64,000 nucleotides of DNA from Chitinophaga oryziterrae (GCF_009758125.1 NZ_WRXO01000003.1:62001-126000); one strand, 5' to 3'. Positions 44,928 to 53,003 are shown, counted from the stretch's first letter. A program made the numbers and translations. The notes: generated by a model from the letters alone, not told the origin.

Positions 44928-45374
44928 TTATGCTACCACGGCCTTGCTCACTTTGCGGTATACAAATTCGTGGTAGATATGCCTGCGGCAGAATCTTCCG
45001 GGAGAATCTGAATTGACGAGCTTAATATAGAGCGCTTTCGGAACTTCGAAATACTCATAACTGCTACCGTCGTGGAAAGTAAGGAGTAAGGTTGTCTTTG
45101 TATAAGAGAAGTCCAGGATCATGGACGCAGAGATCGTTTCTGTATATTGAGGTAAGGCAGCCTCAATAGTTTCAGGAGCAATACTTACCAGAAAGTGGTA
45201 AGCCTCAATCACTTGTTTGCTTTTTTCTTCAGCTTCCTGCTTTTTAGCGTCATCGTCCTGGAATTTGTCAGGATGCCATTCCTTCATTAAATTTCGGTAA
45301 ATGGTCTTTAATTCCTGTAATTCCGTGGTTTTTGTCACTCCAAGCAGCTTCCGGTAATCTATAATTTTCTTCAT
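44928..45374 (-). CDS. J-domain protein with KTSC domain
   Basis: This 148-residue protein has an N-terminal DnaJ-type J domain with HPD at 34-36 (EWHPDKF), which should stimulate an Hsp70 ATPase. A C-terminal KTSC domain follows (about 85-140: FSYTKTTLLLTFHDGSSYEYFEVP). KTSC domains occur near nucleic-acid enzymes and may bind nucleic acids. The next gene on the same strand, 8 bp on, is a ribonuclease HI, which gives the pairing some sense. A promoter lies directly upstream, with the expected transcription start almost at the ATG. Confidence 0.82.
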   Translation of the reverse strand: MKKIIDYRKLLGVTKTTELQELKTIYRNLMKEWHPDKFQDDDAKKQEAEEKSKQVIEAYHFLVSIAPETIEAALPQYTETISASMILDFSYTKTTLLLTFHDGSSYEYFEVPKALYIKLVNSDSPGRFCRRHIYHEFVYRKVSKAVVA

Positions 45375-45381
45375 AAATGTG

Positions 45382-45389
45382 CAAAGGTA
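45382..45389 (-). promoter_or_regulatory. -7 box of the J-domain/RNase HI operon
   Basis: On the minus strand TACCTTTG matches TAnnTTTG and stands only 7 bp before the ATG at 45374, and a TTG lies at the -33 distance. The mRNA would be nearly leaderless. Confidence 0.5.
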
Positions 45390-45472
45390 ATCGTTTTAGC
45401 CGCTTTGCAAGCATTTTTAGCTAATCTGACGAAAATATGATCTTTATCAGGGACGTGGTGCTGAGTATTTAG

Positions 45473-45480
45473 TAGTTTTG
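45473..45480 (+). promoter_or_regulatory. -7 promoter box of the cytochrome bd operon
   Basis: TAGTTTTG matches TAnnTTTG and ends 19 bp before the ATG at 45500. The -33 region has no clear TTTG. Confidence 0.45.
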
Positions 45481-45499
45481 ACTTATACAAAATATATAT

Positions 45500-46822
45500 A
45501 TGAATGATTTTATAGCTGCCAGGTCGCAGATGGGGCTTTCGCTGGGCTTTCATATTGTGTTCTCGTGTATTGGAATGGTAATGCCTTTTTTTATGGCAGT
45601 GGCGCATTTCTACTGGCTACGCACTAACAACATCGTTTATAAGAATATCACAAAGGCATGGAGTAAGGGAGTGGCTATCTTTTTTGCCACAGGAGCGGTA
45701 TCCGGTACCGTGCTGTCCTTTGAACTGGGGCTGTTATGGCCGGAGTTCATGAAACATGCAGGCCCCATCTTCGGGATGCCCTTTTCCCTGGAAGGAACGG
45801 CCTTCTTTATAGAGGCCATTGCACTGGGCTTTTTCCTGTATGGGTGGGACCGCTTCAATAAATGGTTTCACTGGCTGACCGGGGTTGTAGTAGGAGTGAG
45901 CGGACTGGTATCCGGTATCCTGGTAGTAGCTGCCAATGCATGGATGAATAGTCCTGCAGGATTCGACTTTGTGAATGGGCAATATCTGAACATAGATCCC
46001 GTCAAAGCCATGTTCAACGATGCCTGGTTTTCACAGGCCTTACATATGTGTATTGCAGCATTTTCCGCCACGGGTTTCGCCGTAGCAGGCATTCATGCCC
46101 TGATGATATTGAAAAAGCAGAACGTATATTTCCATACGCAGGCATTCCGGATTGCAGCCGTTTTTGCCTGTGTGGCAGCACTTTTACAACCATTAAGCGG
46201 AGATATTTCTGCTAAAGACGTATCCAAACGCCAGCCGGCAAAACTGGCTGCCATGGAGGCCCATTTTCATACAGAACCTGCCGCTCCGCTGCTAATAGGA
46301 GGGATTCCTGATGTGGCAGCGCAGAAAGTGAACTATGGTCTGCAAATCCCGGGTTTATTAAGCTTTATGGTACATGGTGATTTTAAAACACCTGTAGACG
46401 GGTTAGATAAAATTCCTGTGGAGAATCAGCCTCCTGTATCAATTACTCATTATGCTTTCCAGATAATGGTAGGACTGGGGATGGTAATGTTGCTGATAGC
46501 CGTTTGTTATTTCATCGCTATCCTGAAGAAAAAGAGCTGGTTGTCACGACAATGGTTATTACGTATGTTCGTCATTGCTACGCCAATGGGATTCATCGCG
46601 GTAGAAGCCGGATGGACGGTCACGGAAGTAGGGCGGCAACCCTGGATCATCAATGGTATCATGCGTACTGCTGATGCCGTTACGCCAATGCCTGGCATTG
46701 TTTATTCCTTTTACATTTTCACCGCTATGTATATTTCCCTGTCGCTGATCGTTACATTCCTGTTATACAGGCAGATCAAAATGGTAGGTAAAATTTATGA
46801 TGTTAAAAACCAGGCTGTATGA
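45500..46822 (+). CDS. cydA: Cytochrome bd-type quinol oxidase, subunit I
   Basis: This is the quinol-oxidising, haem-binding subunit of the bd-type terminal oxidase, an inner-membrane complex that reduces oxygen to water with high affinity. The 440 residues make about nine membrane helices. Haem and proton-path residues are visible: His18 (GFHIVF), Glu98 and Glu105 (SLEGTAFFIEA), His182 (ALHMC) and GRQPW toward the end. The quinol loop is short, giving a length like the cyanide-insensitive (CioA) type rather than the 520-residue Escherichia coli protein. It overlaps the subunit II gene by 4 bp. Confidence 0.95.
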   Translation: MNDFIAARSQMGLSLGFHIVFSCIGMVMPFFMAVAHFYWLRTNNIVYKNITKAWSKGVAIFFATGAVSGTVLSFELGLLWPEFMKHAGPIFGMPFSLEGTAFFIEAIALGFFLYGWDRFNKWFHWLTGVVVGVSGLVSGILVVAANAWMNSPAGFDFVNGQYLNIDPVKAMFNDAWFSQALHMCIAAFSATGFAVAGIHALMILKKQNVYFHTQAFRIAAVFACVAALLQPLSGDISAKDVSKRQPAKLAAMEAHFHTEPAAPLLIGGIPDVAAQKVNYGLQIPGLLSFMVHGDFKTPVDGLDKIPVENQPPVSITHYAFQIMVGLGMVMLLIAVCYFIAILKKKSWLSRQWLLRMFVIATPMGFIAVEAGWTVTEVGRQPWIINGIMRTADAVTPMPGIVYSFYIFTAMYISLSLIVTFLLYRQIKMVGKIYDVKNQAV

Positions 46823-47838
46823 TTTACGTAGTGATTGTTTATCTATGGACTGCCATACTGTTGTATATTTTGCTGGGTGGGGCTGATTTTGGCGCAGGTA
46901 TCATAGAATTATTTACATCTGAGAAAAATAAGCAGCATACCCGCACTACCATGTACAGGGCCATTGCCCCGATATGGGAAGCCAATCATATGTGGCTGAT
47001 CATTGCGATAGTAGTGCTGTTTGTAGGCTTCCCGGATATCTACGCAACGATCTCCACCCATTTACATATTCCGTTGGTGATTATGTTATTCGGTATTATC
47101 GCACGGGGAACAGCTTTTACATTCAGGAATTATGATGCAGTCATTGATAATATGCAGAAGGTGTATAACAGGATCTTCGTGTATTCCAGTTTTATCACGC
47201 CTTTCTTTTTAGGTGTGATAGCTGCCAGTGCAGTATCCGGAAGGATAGATCCTGATGCACATGACTTTTTATCTGCCTATATATTCAGCTGGCTGAGCTG
47301 GTTTTCTGTAGCAGTAGGGTTTTTCACCGTAGCTATCTGCGGGTTCCTGGCAGCTATTTTTATTATAGGAGAAACAGAAGATGAGCATAATCGCAAACGG
47401 TTTATCCGCAAGGCTAAACAGATGAATGTAGCGGCCGTAGTATTTGGTGCGGTAGTATTTGTGGTAGCACATTCTGAAGGGATACCCCTGGATAACTGGC
47501 TGTTTGGGAATGCAGTGGGAATTATTGCAATTACAGCAGCGTCTTTGTCGCTGGTATTATTGTGGTATTTACTGCTTAAAAAAGGAAAGGTGATCATCAT
47601 TCGTGTGTTGGCAGGGTTTCAGGTAACGATGATCTTACTGGCCATTACGCTTCGTCATTATCCCAATATTGTGATTATGAAAGGAGGAAGATATTTATCC
47701 CTGATGGAACATGCTGGTCAGGATAAGGCAATTTATTCATTGGGGATGGCGCTGTTGCTGGGTAGTATTCTTATTCTTCCCGCATTGTTTTACCTGTTAT
47801 ATAGTTTCAACAAGAATACCGGTAAATGGCATGAATAA
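46819..47838 (+). CDS. cydB: Cytochrome bd-type quinol oxidase, subunit II
   Basis: The second integral subunit of the bd oxidase, 339 residues with about eight to nine membrane helices. The family start YVVIVYLWTAILLYILLGGA and the loop WEANHMWLIIAIVVLFVGFP are clear. It begins four bases inside cydA, so the two subunits are translated together. I see no CydX-like small ORF and no CydCD assembly genes in the operon; a terminator follows within 3 bp. Confidence 0.95.
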   Translation: MIYVVIVYLWTAILLYILLGGADFGAGIIELFTSEKNKQHTRTTMYRAIAPIWEANHMWLIIAIVVLFVGFPDIYATISTHLHIPLVIMLFGIIARGTAFTFRNYDAVIDNMQKVYNRIFVYSSFITPFFLGVIAASAVSGRIDPDAHDFLSAYIFSWLSWFSVAVGFFTVAICGFLAAIFIIGETEDEHNRKRFIRKAKQMNVAAVVFGAVVFVVAHSEGIPLDNWLFGNAVGIIAITAASLSLVLLWYLLLKKGKVIIIRVLAGFQVTMILLAITLRHYPNIVIMKGGRYLSLMEHAGQDKAIYSLGMALLLGSILILPALFYLLYSFNKNTGKWHE

Positions 47839-47840
47839 AA

Positions 47841-47868
47841 GGCCGCCCTGCAATATTGCAGAACGGCC
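47841..47868. terminator. Hairpin terminator after cydB
   Basis: GGCCG and CGGCC pair outside a perfect CTGCAATATTGCAG palindrome with small internal mismatches. It begins 2 bp after the cydB stop codon and faces the end of the convergent gene. A T-run is lacking. Confidence 0.55.
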
Positions 47869-47890
47869 CTATTGATGAAACCAAATCCTG

Positions 47891-48859
47891 TTAATAGTAA
47901 AGATCTACAATACCATTAGGAGTACCGTTGGTAACCACAGTGGCATGCTGACCGCAATCGGTCACAGCATTGGCTACACTCCATGAAAGAGATGACTGTG
48001 CACCGCCTACTAACAGTTGAATGCTGCTGAACCTTGTTTTGGAGGTATTAGGATAATCAGAACATACTGTTACACCATATACTTCCAGTGACTCGGCTGC
48101 CCAGTAGAGTTTCTGGATGTTGTTAACCGTGAGTGTGATAGAAGAATACCCGCTAAAAGCAGAAGTATAATTGTAGTTACTGCCGGTAGTACCGGTTTGT
48201 GTCATGATACCTGTTAAACTGGTGCCTGCGCTTACACGTACCAGGTTGCTGAACAGTGCAGTACCGTTGGAACCATCTACATACCAGTTGGCAATAGCCC
48301 AGTAGTTACCACCGCCGGCAGCTGAAGGACCCCATTGCAGAACAGGTTGCAGGATGTAGGAAGAGTTTTGCAAGCCAGGGAAAAGGAAGATCGTTTGTCC
48401 ATTTGATGTGGATGGAGCTGGTGGCACTACAAACGTACTGCTGAAAGATGTAATCGGAGTGGAGGAGGAGTTCGTCCAGTAAGTGTAGGCGATCCAGCCG
48501 GAACCCAGCGGTAATACCTTGCGTCCTTCAGGAATGGTGACGTTGGTAGGATAGTCTGGCAGGTTACCGGCTTTTTTCTCAATAGCGCCGAAGTCCTGGA
48601 TTACTTTACCGGCAGCATCTACTTTGCTGAGCCTTTCACCGTTCACCGTGAGGTGTTCACCGGGCGCTACGCGTCCTACTTTGGAAGCCGGACGCCAGCC
48701 GCCTGGTGTAAGTACCAGATCTTTGCTCTGTGCATCTACAGGGGCAGTTACTGTAGCGGAAGGTGTTACGTCTTTGTTGGCTTTTTGCTGTTCTTTACCG
48801 CATGCGGAAAAGATGAATACGCTGACTACCGCCAGGTACATTACATACTTGTTTTTCAT
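47891..48859 (-). CDS. Exported lipoprotein with G1-peptidase/lectin-like beta sandwich
   Basis: The 322-residue product has a lipoprotein signal (SVFIFSACGKE, Cys at 20), a linker (about 25-110) and a C-terminal beta-rich domain (about 110-320). That domain has FLFPGLQNSSYILQPVLQWG, ANWYVDGSNG and LYWAAESLEVYGVTVCSDYP. These resemble, in order, the Gln-bearing ILQ strand, the WYP strand and the Glu-bearing strand of eqolisin (G1) glutamic peptidases. The match is loose, so a lectin-like or other concanavalin A-type sandwich is an equal possibility. It is monocistronic and convergent with cydB. Confidence 0.45.
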   Translation of the reverse strand: MKNKYVMYLAVVSVFIFSACGKEQQKANKDVTPSATVTAPVDAQSKDLVLTPGGWRPASKVGRVAPGEHLTVNGERLSKVDAAGKVIQDFGAIEKKAGNLPDYPTNVTIPEGRKVLPLGSGWIAYTYWTNSSSTPITSFSSTFVVPPAPSTSNGQTIFLFPGLQNSSYILQPVLQWGPSAAGGGNYWAIANWYVDGSNGTALFSNLVRVSAGTSLTGIMTQTGTTGSNYNYTSAFSGYSSITLTVNNIQKLYWAAESLEVYGVTVCSDYPNTSKTRFSSIQLLVGGAQSSLSWSVANAVTDCGQHATVVTNGTPNGIVDLYY

Positions 48860-49040
48860 GTCTGAAAGGGGATTTTAGGTTATTAGAGGGTAATTGAATA
48901 GGGTGAACGTACGTTACTCTTAACAGATCTTTAACTAAATTACTACTAACGATTGCAATGGGACAGCATTCTCTTTTTTTAAGGTTTTTTTAAGGCAGGC
49001 TCCGTCCACTCTCCGTCCTGTCTGAAGCATGAAGTGGGCA

Positions 49041-49075
49041 TAAAAAAGCAGGGCTAACTGTTAAGTTAGCCCTGC
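49041..49075 (-). terminator. Rho-independent terminator of the cold-shock gene
   Basis: GCAGGGCTAACT and AGTTAGCCCTGC form a 12-bp stem with a 4-base loop. On the minus strand it is followed by TTTTTTA, a proper U-tract, 26 bp after the stop codon of the cold-shock gene. Confidence 0.88.
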
Positions 49076-49100
49076 GAACATTGTATAAAGATAAGCAAGC

Positions 49101-49304
49101 TTAATCTATACGTTTAACGTTAACGGCGTTCATACCTTTCTTTCCTTCCTGTAATTCAAACTCAACGCGGTCATCAGCCTGGATCTCATGAACGAGACCA
49201 TTTACGTGTACAAAAGTTTCTTTATTGGATTCATCATGTTTAATGAAACCAAATCCTTTTGTCTCGTTGAAGAACTTTACAGTTCCGTTTAATTTTGTGC
49301 TCAT
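49101..49304 (-). CDS. Cold-shock domain protein
   Basis: The protein is a single 67-residue cold-shock domain, an RNA/ssDNA-binding chaperone of the CspA family. RNP1 reads KGFGFI (residues 16-21) and RNP2 TFVHVN (about 30-35). The family's start GTVKFFNETKGFGFI is clear. It has its own terminator and a TATATTTG promoter box (49369-49362 on the minus strand), giving a leader of roughly 50 bases. Confidence 0.95.
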   Translation of the reverse strand: MSTKLNGTVKFFNETKGFGFIKHDESNKETFVHVNGLVHEIQADDRVEFELQEGKKGMNAVNVKRID

Positions 49305-49361
49305 TTAAAATTGTATTATATTATAATGTGCAGTGAAGATACCTTTAATAAACCCGGCCAC

Positions 49362-49369
49362 CAAATATA
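49362..49369 (-). promoter_or_regulatory. -7 promoter box of the cold-shock gene
   Basis: TATATTTG on the minus strand matches TAnnTTTG, about 58 bp before the start codon. Confidence 0.45.
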
Positions 49370-49388
49370 ATTAGAAATCAATCAATTA

Positions 49389-49757
49389 TTATTTCAGGTT
49401 TTTCAGATATAAATCAAAATAATCACTCACTTTTTGCATGAAGTGAATCCTCTCATAACCGCGCACGTTATGCTCATAACCCGGATAAACGAAACAATCT
49501 GCCTGTGCCTTTTTGTCTGCCGCGGCCATTAAAAATTTAATTGAATACTGTCATACAACGGAGCTGTCTATAGTGCCATATATCAATAAAAGTTTCTCTT
49601 TAAGGTTCCCTGCTTTAGCAGGCAGGTTGGCATTTTCCTCCCCTTCAGGGTTTTCCGGGGGACCCAGGTAGCGTCCGGTATACATTATTATCGTACATTT
49701 TCCCGTTCATTACAGGGCTTCCTGCTACACCACAGGCAAAAACGCCCATGAATCCAA
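49389..49757 (-). pseudogene. Decayed C-terminus of a dipeptidyl-peptidase IV-type S9 peptidase
   Basis: Minus-strand translation first gives GFMGVFACGVAGSPVMNGKM. A frame change near 49680 then leads to MYTGRYLGPPENPEGEENAN, NLKEKLLLIYGTIDSSVV and, after an in-frame TGA, QYSIKFLMAAADKKAQADCF, YPGYEHNVRGYERIH, ending DLYLKNLK. These follow the C-terminal lines of DPP IV-like peptidases (YTERYMG, ENPEGY, NLKGKLLLIHGTADDNV, and the catalytic His loop). The 5' part is missing; the frame begins 9 bp from the stop of the gene at 49766. With one frameshift, one nonsense codon (TGA where TGG is expected) and loss of the catalytic-Ser part, it is inactive. Confidence 0.85.
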
Positions 49758-49765
49758 AACAAATG

Positions 49766-50281
49766 CTATTTCTCAAAAGGGAATGTTTCAACCATCTTCC
49801 AGGGGCCTTTTAAATACAACCAGGTATTGATACCGGTTGCTTTGATCTCAAAAGGAATAAAATCTTCCTGTAGCTTTTCAAATAATTGTTGTGATTTAAA
49901 AGCAGTGGATTTATTCTGCACCGTAATATGCGGCCATAATACCTGTTGATCTTTGCTGTTCAGCCAGGGCAAAAATGCGTCCTGCATTTTTGCATGCAGC
50001 CGTAACAGTTCTTCTGATTGTAAACTGTATGCGACACCGTTACCCAGGTATCGTAATTCACATACCTGTAAAGAGATCGTTGTATGATGAGAAAATTTCA
50101 GCAGTTGCTCTCTGATGAATGGCTCATCAGAAGGCAGGTGATGGAATAACGTAATATGTGCATGCAGGTAATTTGCATGAGCAGGGAAATGCGCGGCCCG
50201 TAACGCATTAAAAAACTGCTGATGTTCATCATTAAGACGGAGTGTAACGATGAGGGGCGGCTCATTTCCTTTTTTTACCAT
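49766..50281 (-). CDS. 2'-5' RNA ligase-type (2H phosphoesterase) protein
   Basis: A cytosolic 2H phosphoesterase of 171 residues, related to LigT/2'-5' RNA ligases and cyclic phosphodiesterases. Both HxT motifs are present: His42-Ile-Thr44 (HAHITLF) and His118-Ile-Thr120 (WPHITVQ). Real substrates in such proteins include 2',3'-cyclic phosphate ends of RNA; this one's is unknown. The start overlaps the end of the ThuA-like gene by 20 bp, indicating joint transcription. Confidence 0.85.
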   Translation of the reverse strand: MVKKGNEPPLIVTLRLNDEHQQFFNALRAAHFPAHANYLHAHITLFHHLPSDEPFIREQLLKFSHHTTISLQVCELRYLGNGVAYSLQSEELLRLHAKMQDAFLPWLNSKDQQVLWPHITVQNKSTAFKSQQLFEKLQEDFIPFEIKATGINTWLYLKGPWKMVETFPFEK

Positions 50282-51077
50282 TACCTAACCATAATAGGGC
50301 ATCTAAAATAAATTTATCCTGTATCTCATTATCGAAGGTAAAGGATAATTCCTTATTGGTATGGTGTTCATAATCGATATCATTATGCCCCATATTAACA
50401 TACAGCATCCTGTATTTTTTGTTGGTCCACGCAACGGGGTAGTATCCGCTATGCCATATTTCATGCAGTTTTGGGCCTGTTCCAAGAGGAAAGCTGCTAG
50501 AGTCGATAGAGAGTAATATATTAATATCCGGGTTTTTCCTCAGATCATTTGACCATCTGTACCACTCATTGGGAGCTGATCTGAAGGTTACAGGCAGATT
50601 CTTCACCGCAGGGTGTTCAGGATCTTCAACCCTGAGTATTGCAGACGTAGGCCTCCAGGTATTGCTGCTATAAGAGCCGGATCCCAGGAACTCATTGTGA
50701 TACCAGTCCCAGTTTTGAGGATAATCTGAAGGCGTAAGTGCGAAGCCGGCGAAGTGAAAACCCATCCAGGCGCCGCCATTTTCCATGTATTGCTGAAAAG
50801 CTTTTCGTTGTTCCTCTTTATCCGGACGGGTATCCAAAAACAATACTACCTGGTATTTGGAAAGGAATGCTGTGTTCAGGTTATTCCAGTTGTTGGTAGA
50901 ATCATAAGTGAAGTGGTACTTCCTGGCCATGGCAGGAAACCATTTATTAGCTTCATGTACATAGCTGATATGTGCCTGGTCTTCTTTGGCTGTATAGAAG
51001 GCGATTACTTTGAACTGTGCATGAGAGATTCCTGCGCTGAAAATAAGTGTTATAAAAGGGATGAGGTATATTTTCAT
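50262..51077 (-). CDS. ThuA-like exported protein
   Basis: The 271-residue product has a signal peptide ending in SHA (about residue 20) and a ThuA-type class-I glutamine amidotransferase-like fold. Marks are YQVVLFLDTRPDKEEQRKAF, MENGGAWMGFHFAGFALTP (in place of the GATase nucleophile region) and GHNDIDYEHH near the end. The family is linked to disaccharide metabolism, and members may bind or alter sugars; no function is fixed. It is the first gene of a leftward operon with the 2H phosphoesterase gene. Confidence 0.82.
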   Translation of the reverse strand: MKIYLIPFITLIFSAGISHAQFKVIAFYTAKEDQAHISYVHEANKWFPAMARKYHFTYDSTNNWNNLNTAFLSKYQVVLFLDTRPDKEEQRKAFQQYMENGGAWMGFHFAGFALTPSDYPQNWDWYHNEFLGSGSYSSNTWRPTSAILRVEDPEHPAVKNLPVTFRSAPNEWYRWSNDLRKNPDINILLSIDSSSFPLGTGPKLHEIWHSGYYPVAWTNKKYRMLYVNMGHNDIDYEHHTNKELSFTFDNEIQDKFILDALLWLGNGKKRK

Positions 51078-51158
51078 GGACCATATCAGATTTGATTTTA
51101 AGGTACTTTTTTTTCACCTCTTTTTTTCATCTCTTTAGCTTCTCCTGTTTACTTTTTG

Positions 51159-51198
51159 ATTCTGATCATTTTCCTGATATCAGGAAAATGATCAGAAT
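51159..51198. repeat. Palindrome copy 1 (40 bp) downstream of the dinD-like gene
   Basis: A perfect 40-bp palindrome whose central 30 bp (51164-51193, arm GATCATTTTCCTGAT) recurs at 51891-51920 and 52213-52242. The flanking ATTCT/AGAAT arms recur at the third copy but not the second. It lies about 70 bp after the dinD-like stop codon. It could terminate transcription, but it lacks a T-tract. Confidence 0.85.
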
Positions 51199-51266
51199 GT
51201 AGTGTGGTAAAGGGTTTTGCTGTTTTGCTGCATTGAATTATCTACCTGGCCATCAGGCATAATTTA

Positions 51267-52106
51267 TTATTTTTTTTTCTTTGCATCCTTCAAAACCTTT
51301 TTCTCATCTCCCTCCAGCCTTCTTTGCACCTTTTTCAGATCTTCTGCAGGTGGCAACTGCTCAGGTTTTACGCCGCGTTTAATTAACATTTTGCGTACAG
51401 CGGCATTGTTATCAACATGTTCTTTAGAAATGAGGTTTTCCCCCTTCATATCTTTTTCTGTCACATTATGGCTGGTTAGCTCCGTGGCAAAATCCTTTGC
51501 TTTAATTGTCAGGGTAGGAAGGAAATCTGCCAATGGCCTGCTATCGGGGACCTTTAATTTCTGTTTCATATCATTAGTAGAAAATCCTCCGAATAGTGCC
51601 TGGTCGCCTTTACTTCTTATGACGGCAAAGCTTTTTTCATCTACCCCTCTTTCGTAAATAATATTTGAAAGCTTTTTTTCAGATTTTGAAAGTTTTTCTC
51701 TTGCGGTTACTCTTGCTATATCAAGTAACCTTTGTTCAATAATTTCCTGTTTGCGGGTTTGCACAGCAAAGTAAGTTTGCGCAAATGCTATTTCAGGTTT
51801 AGCAGGGTCCCCATTCTGTGCTATAAGATAACAGGCATACCTGGTAAGCGCTATATCATCAATTTCCCGCTGCGCACCCTTGGCTAAACCGATCATTTTC
51901 CTGATATCAGGAAAATGATCGAAAACCGCTGCCCCGGCGTTTTCGCATGCTTTTTTTGCTTTCTCGATTACATTCAGGAAATTCTCCCATTTGTGATAGC
52001 CAAGAATGACCTGCAGCTCCCTTGCGCTCCAGCATTCTATACCTTTATAATCATAGCAGGCATTTTCAAATTGCCCGAAAAGTTCATTAATCTGCTCTTT
52101 CTTCAT
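51267..52106 (-). CDS. DinD-like DNA-damage-inducible protein
   Basis: The 279-residue cytosolic protein is similar to Escherichia coli DinD, an SOS-induced inhibitor of RecA-mediated strand exchange. The N-terminal BRO-like region ([22 protein letters not shown], about 26-47) and the core [33 protein letters not shown] (about 89-121, one family block) are strongly kept. The C-terminus is Lys-rich. The conserved DHF motif (residues 63-72, [10 protein letters not shown]) is coded by an exactly 30-bp palindrome in frame, and the same palindrome occurs on each side of the gene. It has no visible gene partners. I see no classical LexA box, and the region is AT-rich. Confidence 0.88.
   Translation of the reverse strand: MKKEQINELFGQFENACYDYKGIECWSARELQVILGYHKWENFLNVIEKAKKACENAGAAVFDHFPDIRKMIGLAKGAQREIDDIALTRYACYLIAQNGDPAKPEIAFAQTYFAVQTRKQEIIEQRLLDIARVTAREKLSKSEKKLSNIIYERGVDEKSFAVIRSKGDQALFGGFSTNDMKQKLKVPDSRPLADFLPTLTIKAKDFATELTSHNVTEKDMKGENLISKEHVDNNAAVRKMLIKRGVKPEQLPPAEDLKKVQRRLEGDEKKVLKDAKKKK
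51890..51921. repeat. Palindrome copy 2 (32 bp) inside the dinD-like gene
   Basis: A perfect 32-bp palindrome with the shared 30-bp core at 51891-51920. The core equals exactly ten codons, D63-I72, in the reading frame of the gene; it is part of the conserved motif of DinD proteins. Confidence 0.88.
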
Positions 52107-52197
52107 AAAGTGGAACTTGAGTTTTGGTGGTTAACAGTATATTGTTGTAATATCTAATTTAAATTAAATCATTACAATTCCCAATATTTTCTTCGTA

Positions 52198-52257
52198 ACA
52201 GTATTGTATTCTGATCATTTTCCTGATATCAGGAAAATGATCAGAATACAATACTGT
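52198..52257. repeat. Palindrome copy 3 (60 bp) upstream of the dinD-like gene
   Basis: A perfect 60-bp palindrome with no loop, with the same 30-bp core at 52213-52242 plus ATTCT/AGAAT arms shared with copy 1 and a further 10 bp on each side (ACAGTATTGT). It lies about 92 bp upstream of the dinD-like start and 129 bp from the sigma factor gene. The rest of the 279-bp gap (52107-52385) is AT-rich without other motifs I can name. Confidence 0.88.
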
Positions 52258-52385
52258 AGGGCATTTAGCTATTTTAAGTGATCGGGTATGATTTTTATCC
52301 GGGAAAACAATTACACGTTCTTTTAAATTATATGTGACCATCAGGACTGATTATGTATCTTGCAGAATAATCTTCTTTATTTTAT

Positions 52386-53003
52386 TTGACGCATTCAGAC
52401 AATTCACTTTTTCACCGCGTACTATTAGAGAATGAGATTGCTTTGGTACGAGCTGCAGCTGACGGCGATCAGAATGCTTATGGCCGGTTATACACTCATT
52501 ATTACCCCAATCTGCAGGTAGCCATTACTTTTATTACCAAAGACAGAGATGAAACAGATGAGATCCTGCAGGAGACTTTCCTGAAGATATGGAGAGCCCG
52601 TGAAAAACTGCTACTGGTAAGGTCTTTTGAAGATTATGCCTTTAAAATTGCTAAAAACCGGCTGTTTGATGTACTGAGACGACAAAAAGTACATCTGAAG
52701 GCAATGGAAGCTATCAGTAAAAAGGAAATGATAACAGAGGGGGGAGATAACCAGCTGGTATATAAAGAATTTCACGATATAGCTACCCGTGCCATCAATG
52801 GATTAGATCCCCAAAAACGGGAGATTTTCCTGTTACGCACAGAGGAAGGCCTCAGTTTTGAAGAAATTGCGGAAAGATGCGGCATCGCTGTAGTCACCGC
52901 CAAAAAACATTTTTATGCTGCATTCCATGCCTTAAAAGAACTCCTGAAAGAGCATGGTGGCCTGTTCTCCTTCCTTTTTATCCTCTGGTCCAGGGGCAAA
53001 TAA
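52386..53003 (+). CDS. ECF-type RNA polymerase sigma factor
   Basis: The 205-residue sigma factor has region 2 (DGDQNAYGRLYTHYYPNL to ETFLKIWRAREKL, with the -10 recognition helix around DYAFKIAKNRLFDVLRR) and region 4 (LDPQKREIFLLRTEEGLSFEEIAERCGIAVVTAKKHF). It belongs to the Bacteroidota ECF group paired with FecR anti-sigma factors. The first in-frame start is TTG at 52386: there is a TAA stop only six codons upstream and the first Met is near residue 107, so translation must use TTG or another non-ATG codon. It would direct transcription of the locus downstream upon ligand signal. Confidence 0.9.
   Translation: MTHSDNSLFHRVLLENEIALVRAAADGDQNAYGRLYTHYYPNLQVAITFITKDRDETDEILQETFLKIWRAREKLLLVRSFEDYAFKIAKNRLFDVLRRQKVHLKAMEAISKKEMITEGGDNQLVYKEFHDIATRAINGLDPQKREIFLLRTEEGLSFEEIAERCGIAVVTAKKHFYAAFHALKELLKEHGGLFSFLFILWSRGK

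Noticed and set aside
51159..51198. Palindrome copy 1 as an ordinary terminator
   Set aside because: It lacks a T-tract and a loop, and it is identical in its core to a coding segment and to an upstream copy, so termination alone does not explain it.
52159..52341. Sixty-codon minus-strand frame upstream of the dinD-like gene that reads [10 protein letters not shown]
   Set aside because: The match to DinD comes only from palindrome copy 3; the rest of the frame shows no resemblance to a protein.
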